From NCBI GenBank assembly GCA_012523875.1, contig JAAYSW010000060.1, forward strand, positions 1 to 6,380: DNA of 6,380 bases. Reading direction: 5' to 3'. The notes beneath the pieces are model-generated. The model was not told where the DNA came from. It did not search any database and was given only the letters and a program-made list of their open reading frames with translations. The DNA is from Clostridiales bacterium (GTDB lineage Bacteria; Bacillota; Clostridia; Oscillospirales; Ruminococcaceae). Within the stretch, counting starts at the first letter, position 1; each line of letters starts with the position of its first letter. A program made the position numbers and the translations under genes. Positions 5,670 through 6,380 of this stretch are shown in pieces.

Positions 5670-6170
5670 CTAATCCATCAAATTGCTGTTTTCATATATT
5701 GTAAACCTAAACTTTATATCCTCATGGTAATTTGCTCCCGACATTGCTATCTGACGCCAATTAGGCATTTCATCAATATTTGGGAAAAATGTATCAGCAT
5801 CAATTGATTCCTCAATTTTAGTTATGAGGGCAATTTTGCAATAATCTAAGAACTGTTCATAAACCGTTTGTCCACCGATAACAAACACATCATCAGTATT
5901 GTAATCCTTAACTTTTTCAAGAGTTTCTGAAACGGAATTACATACTATTGCACCATCAATTTCCAAGGAATTATCCGCTGAAATAACAATATTAACCCTA
6001 TCCTTTAGAGGTTTCCCATTAGGCATGGATTTAAGGGTATTATGTCCCATTATAACGATCTTATTAAGAGTAGTTTCCCTAAAAAACTTCATATCTTCGG
6101 GTATATTAAAAAGTAAATTTCCCCTACAACCAATTCCCCAATTTTTAGTAACTGCAACAATTATTTTCAT
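5670..6170 (-). CDS. folA: Dihydrofolate reductase
   Basis: The 166-residue protein is a full-length chromosomal-type dihydrofolate reductase. It uses NADPH to reduce dihydrofolate to tetrahydrofolate in the cytoplasm. Visible hallmarks are the N-terminal strand and Met20-loop equivalent (IVAVTKNWGIG, 4-14), the catalytic acid Asp26 in FNIPEDMKFF, the nucleotide-binding IVIMGHNTLKSMP (38-50), and the VFVIGGQTVYEQF block (95-107), followed by ADTFFP (125-130). The start is fixed by GGAGG (6175-6179) 4 bases upstream, directly after the thyA stop. It is the second gene of a thyA-folA operon; the 10-base gap argues for one transcript. The pairing is functional, because thymidylate synthase produces the dihydrofolate that this enzyme recycles. 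No truncation or missing key residue is seen. Confidence 0.96.
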   Translation of the reverse strand: MKIIVAVTKNWGIGCRGNLLFNIPEDMKFFRETTLNKIVIMGHNTLKSMPNGKPLKDRVNIVISADNSLEIDGAIVCNSVSETLEKVKDYNTDDVFVIGGQTVYEQFLDYCKIALITKIEESIDADTFFPNIDEMPNWRQIAMSGANYHEDIKFRFTIYENSNLMD

Positions 6171-6180
6171 GACTCCTCCA

Positions 6181-6380
6181 TTATTCAGCGACTAGAATTT
6201 TTTCGTTTAGTGTGTGAAACTGATAATTTTTTACTACAAATGAATCTATTGTAAACTTATAAAAATCATCTATATTTTTATCAATTATGAATTCAGGAGA
6301 TGTAAAAGGCTCTCTTTTAATAATTTCCTCGACAATGGGTATATGCTTATCATAAATATGTGCATCAGCGATTACATGAA
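6181..6380 (-). CDS. thyA: Thymidylate synthase, C-terminal part (partial)
   Basis: A minus-strand frame open to the right edge of the window encodes 65 residues ending at a TAA at 6181-6183. It begins HVIADAHIYDKHIPIVEEI, the conserved block of ThyA-type thymidylate synthases whose His and Tyr (H-x-Y) contact the sugar of dUMP. It continues to KREPFTSPEF, and ends with the short charged tail KILVAE. ThyA converts dUMP to dTMP using methylene-tetrahydrofolate and releases dihydrofolate, the substrate of the folA product encoded 10 bases downstream. The start, the catalytic cysteine and the promoter lie beyond position 6380. Being folate-reducing ThyA rather than flavin-dependent ThyX explains the need for the linked folA. 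Confidence 0.92.
   Translation of the reverse strand, partial: HVIADAHIYDKHIPIVEEIIKREPFTSPEFIIDKNIDDFYKFTIDSFVVKNYQFHTLNEKILVAE

Noticed and set aside
5551..5700. A possible inverted repeat from shared GATGGATT and TTAGGTTT words between the spacer and the folA 3' end
   Set aside because: The shared words are short and separated by different distances in the two arms; chance in AT-rich sequence explains it.

Overview
The window looks like a chromosomal segment of an AT-rich, spore-forming, cellulosome-producing clostridium. Three things point there: SpoVAD/SpoVAE for dipicolinic-acid uptake into the forespore, a secreted xylan-degrading enzyme with an internal type I dockerin, and clostridial-type tRNA and folate/thymidylate genes. 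The Acetivibrio/Ruminiclostridium kind of lineage fits, but I cannot fix the species. Almost everything reads on the minus strand; only a gene tail at the left edge is on the plus strand.

Layout from left to right: the C-terminal 61 codons of an unrecognised plus-strand gene (1-186), then a bidirectional terminator shared with the convergent spoVA unit. Next is spoVAD-spoVAE (minus strand, 591-1610 and 234-587) with a candidate forespore promoter upstream. A strong hairpin terminator (about 1733-1765) closes the next unit, a 950-residue multidomain enzyme (1771-4623). Its order is signal peptide, GH30 glucuronoxylanase, CBM22, dockerin, linker, CE1 feruloyl esterase. Upstream of it are a Spx/ArsC-like thioredoxin-fold gene (4793-5143), a two-tRNA unit transcribed tRNA-Met(CAU) then tRNA-Glu(UUC) with a textbook promoter and terminator, and a thyA-folA operon whose thyA runs off the right edge.

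Functionally these are four or five unrelated minus-strand units. ThyA and FolA act together: ThyA oxidises methylene-tetrahydrofolate to dihydrofolate and FolA reduces it back. SpoVAD and SpoVAE act together in moving dipicolinic acid at the inner spore membrane. The xylanase/esterase is a self-contained secreted protein expected to dock on a scaffoldin and to cut the xylan backbone and its ferulate cross-links from one polypeptide.

I see no CRISPR array, phage, insertion sequence or convincing new system. The points most worth a second look are: spoVAD-spoVAE lacks an adjacent spoVAC; a sharply bounded GC-rich, C-ending-codon patch lies inside spoVAD (possible gene mosaicism); the dockerin has two unlike recognition loops; the GH30-CBM22-dockerin-CE1 arrangement; and imperfect dyads around the xylanase promoter.
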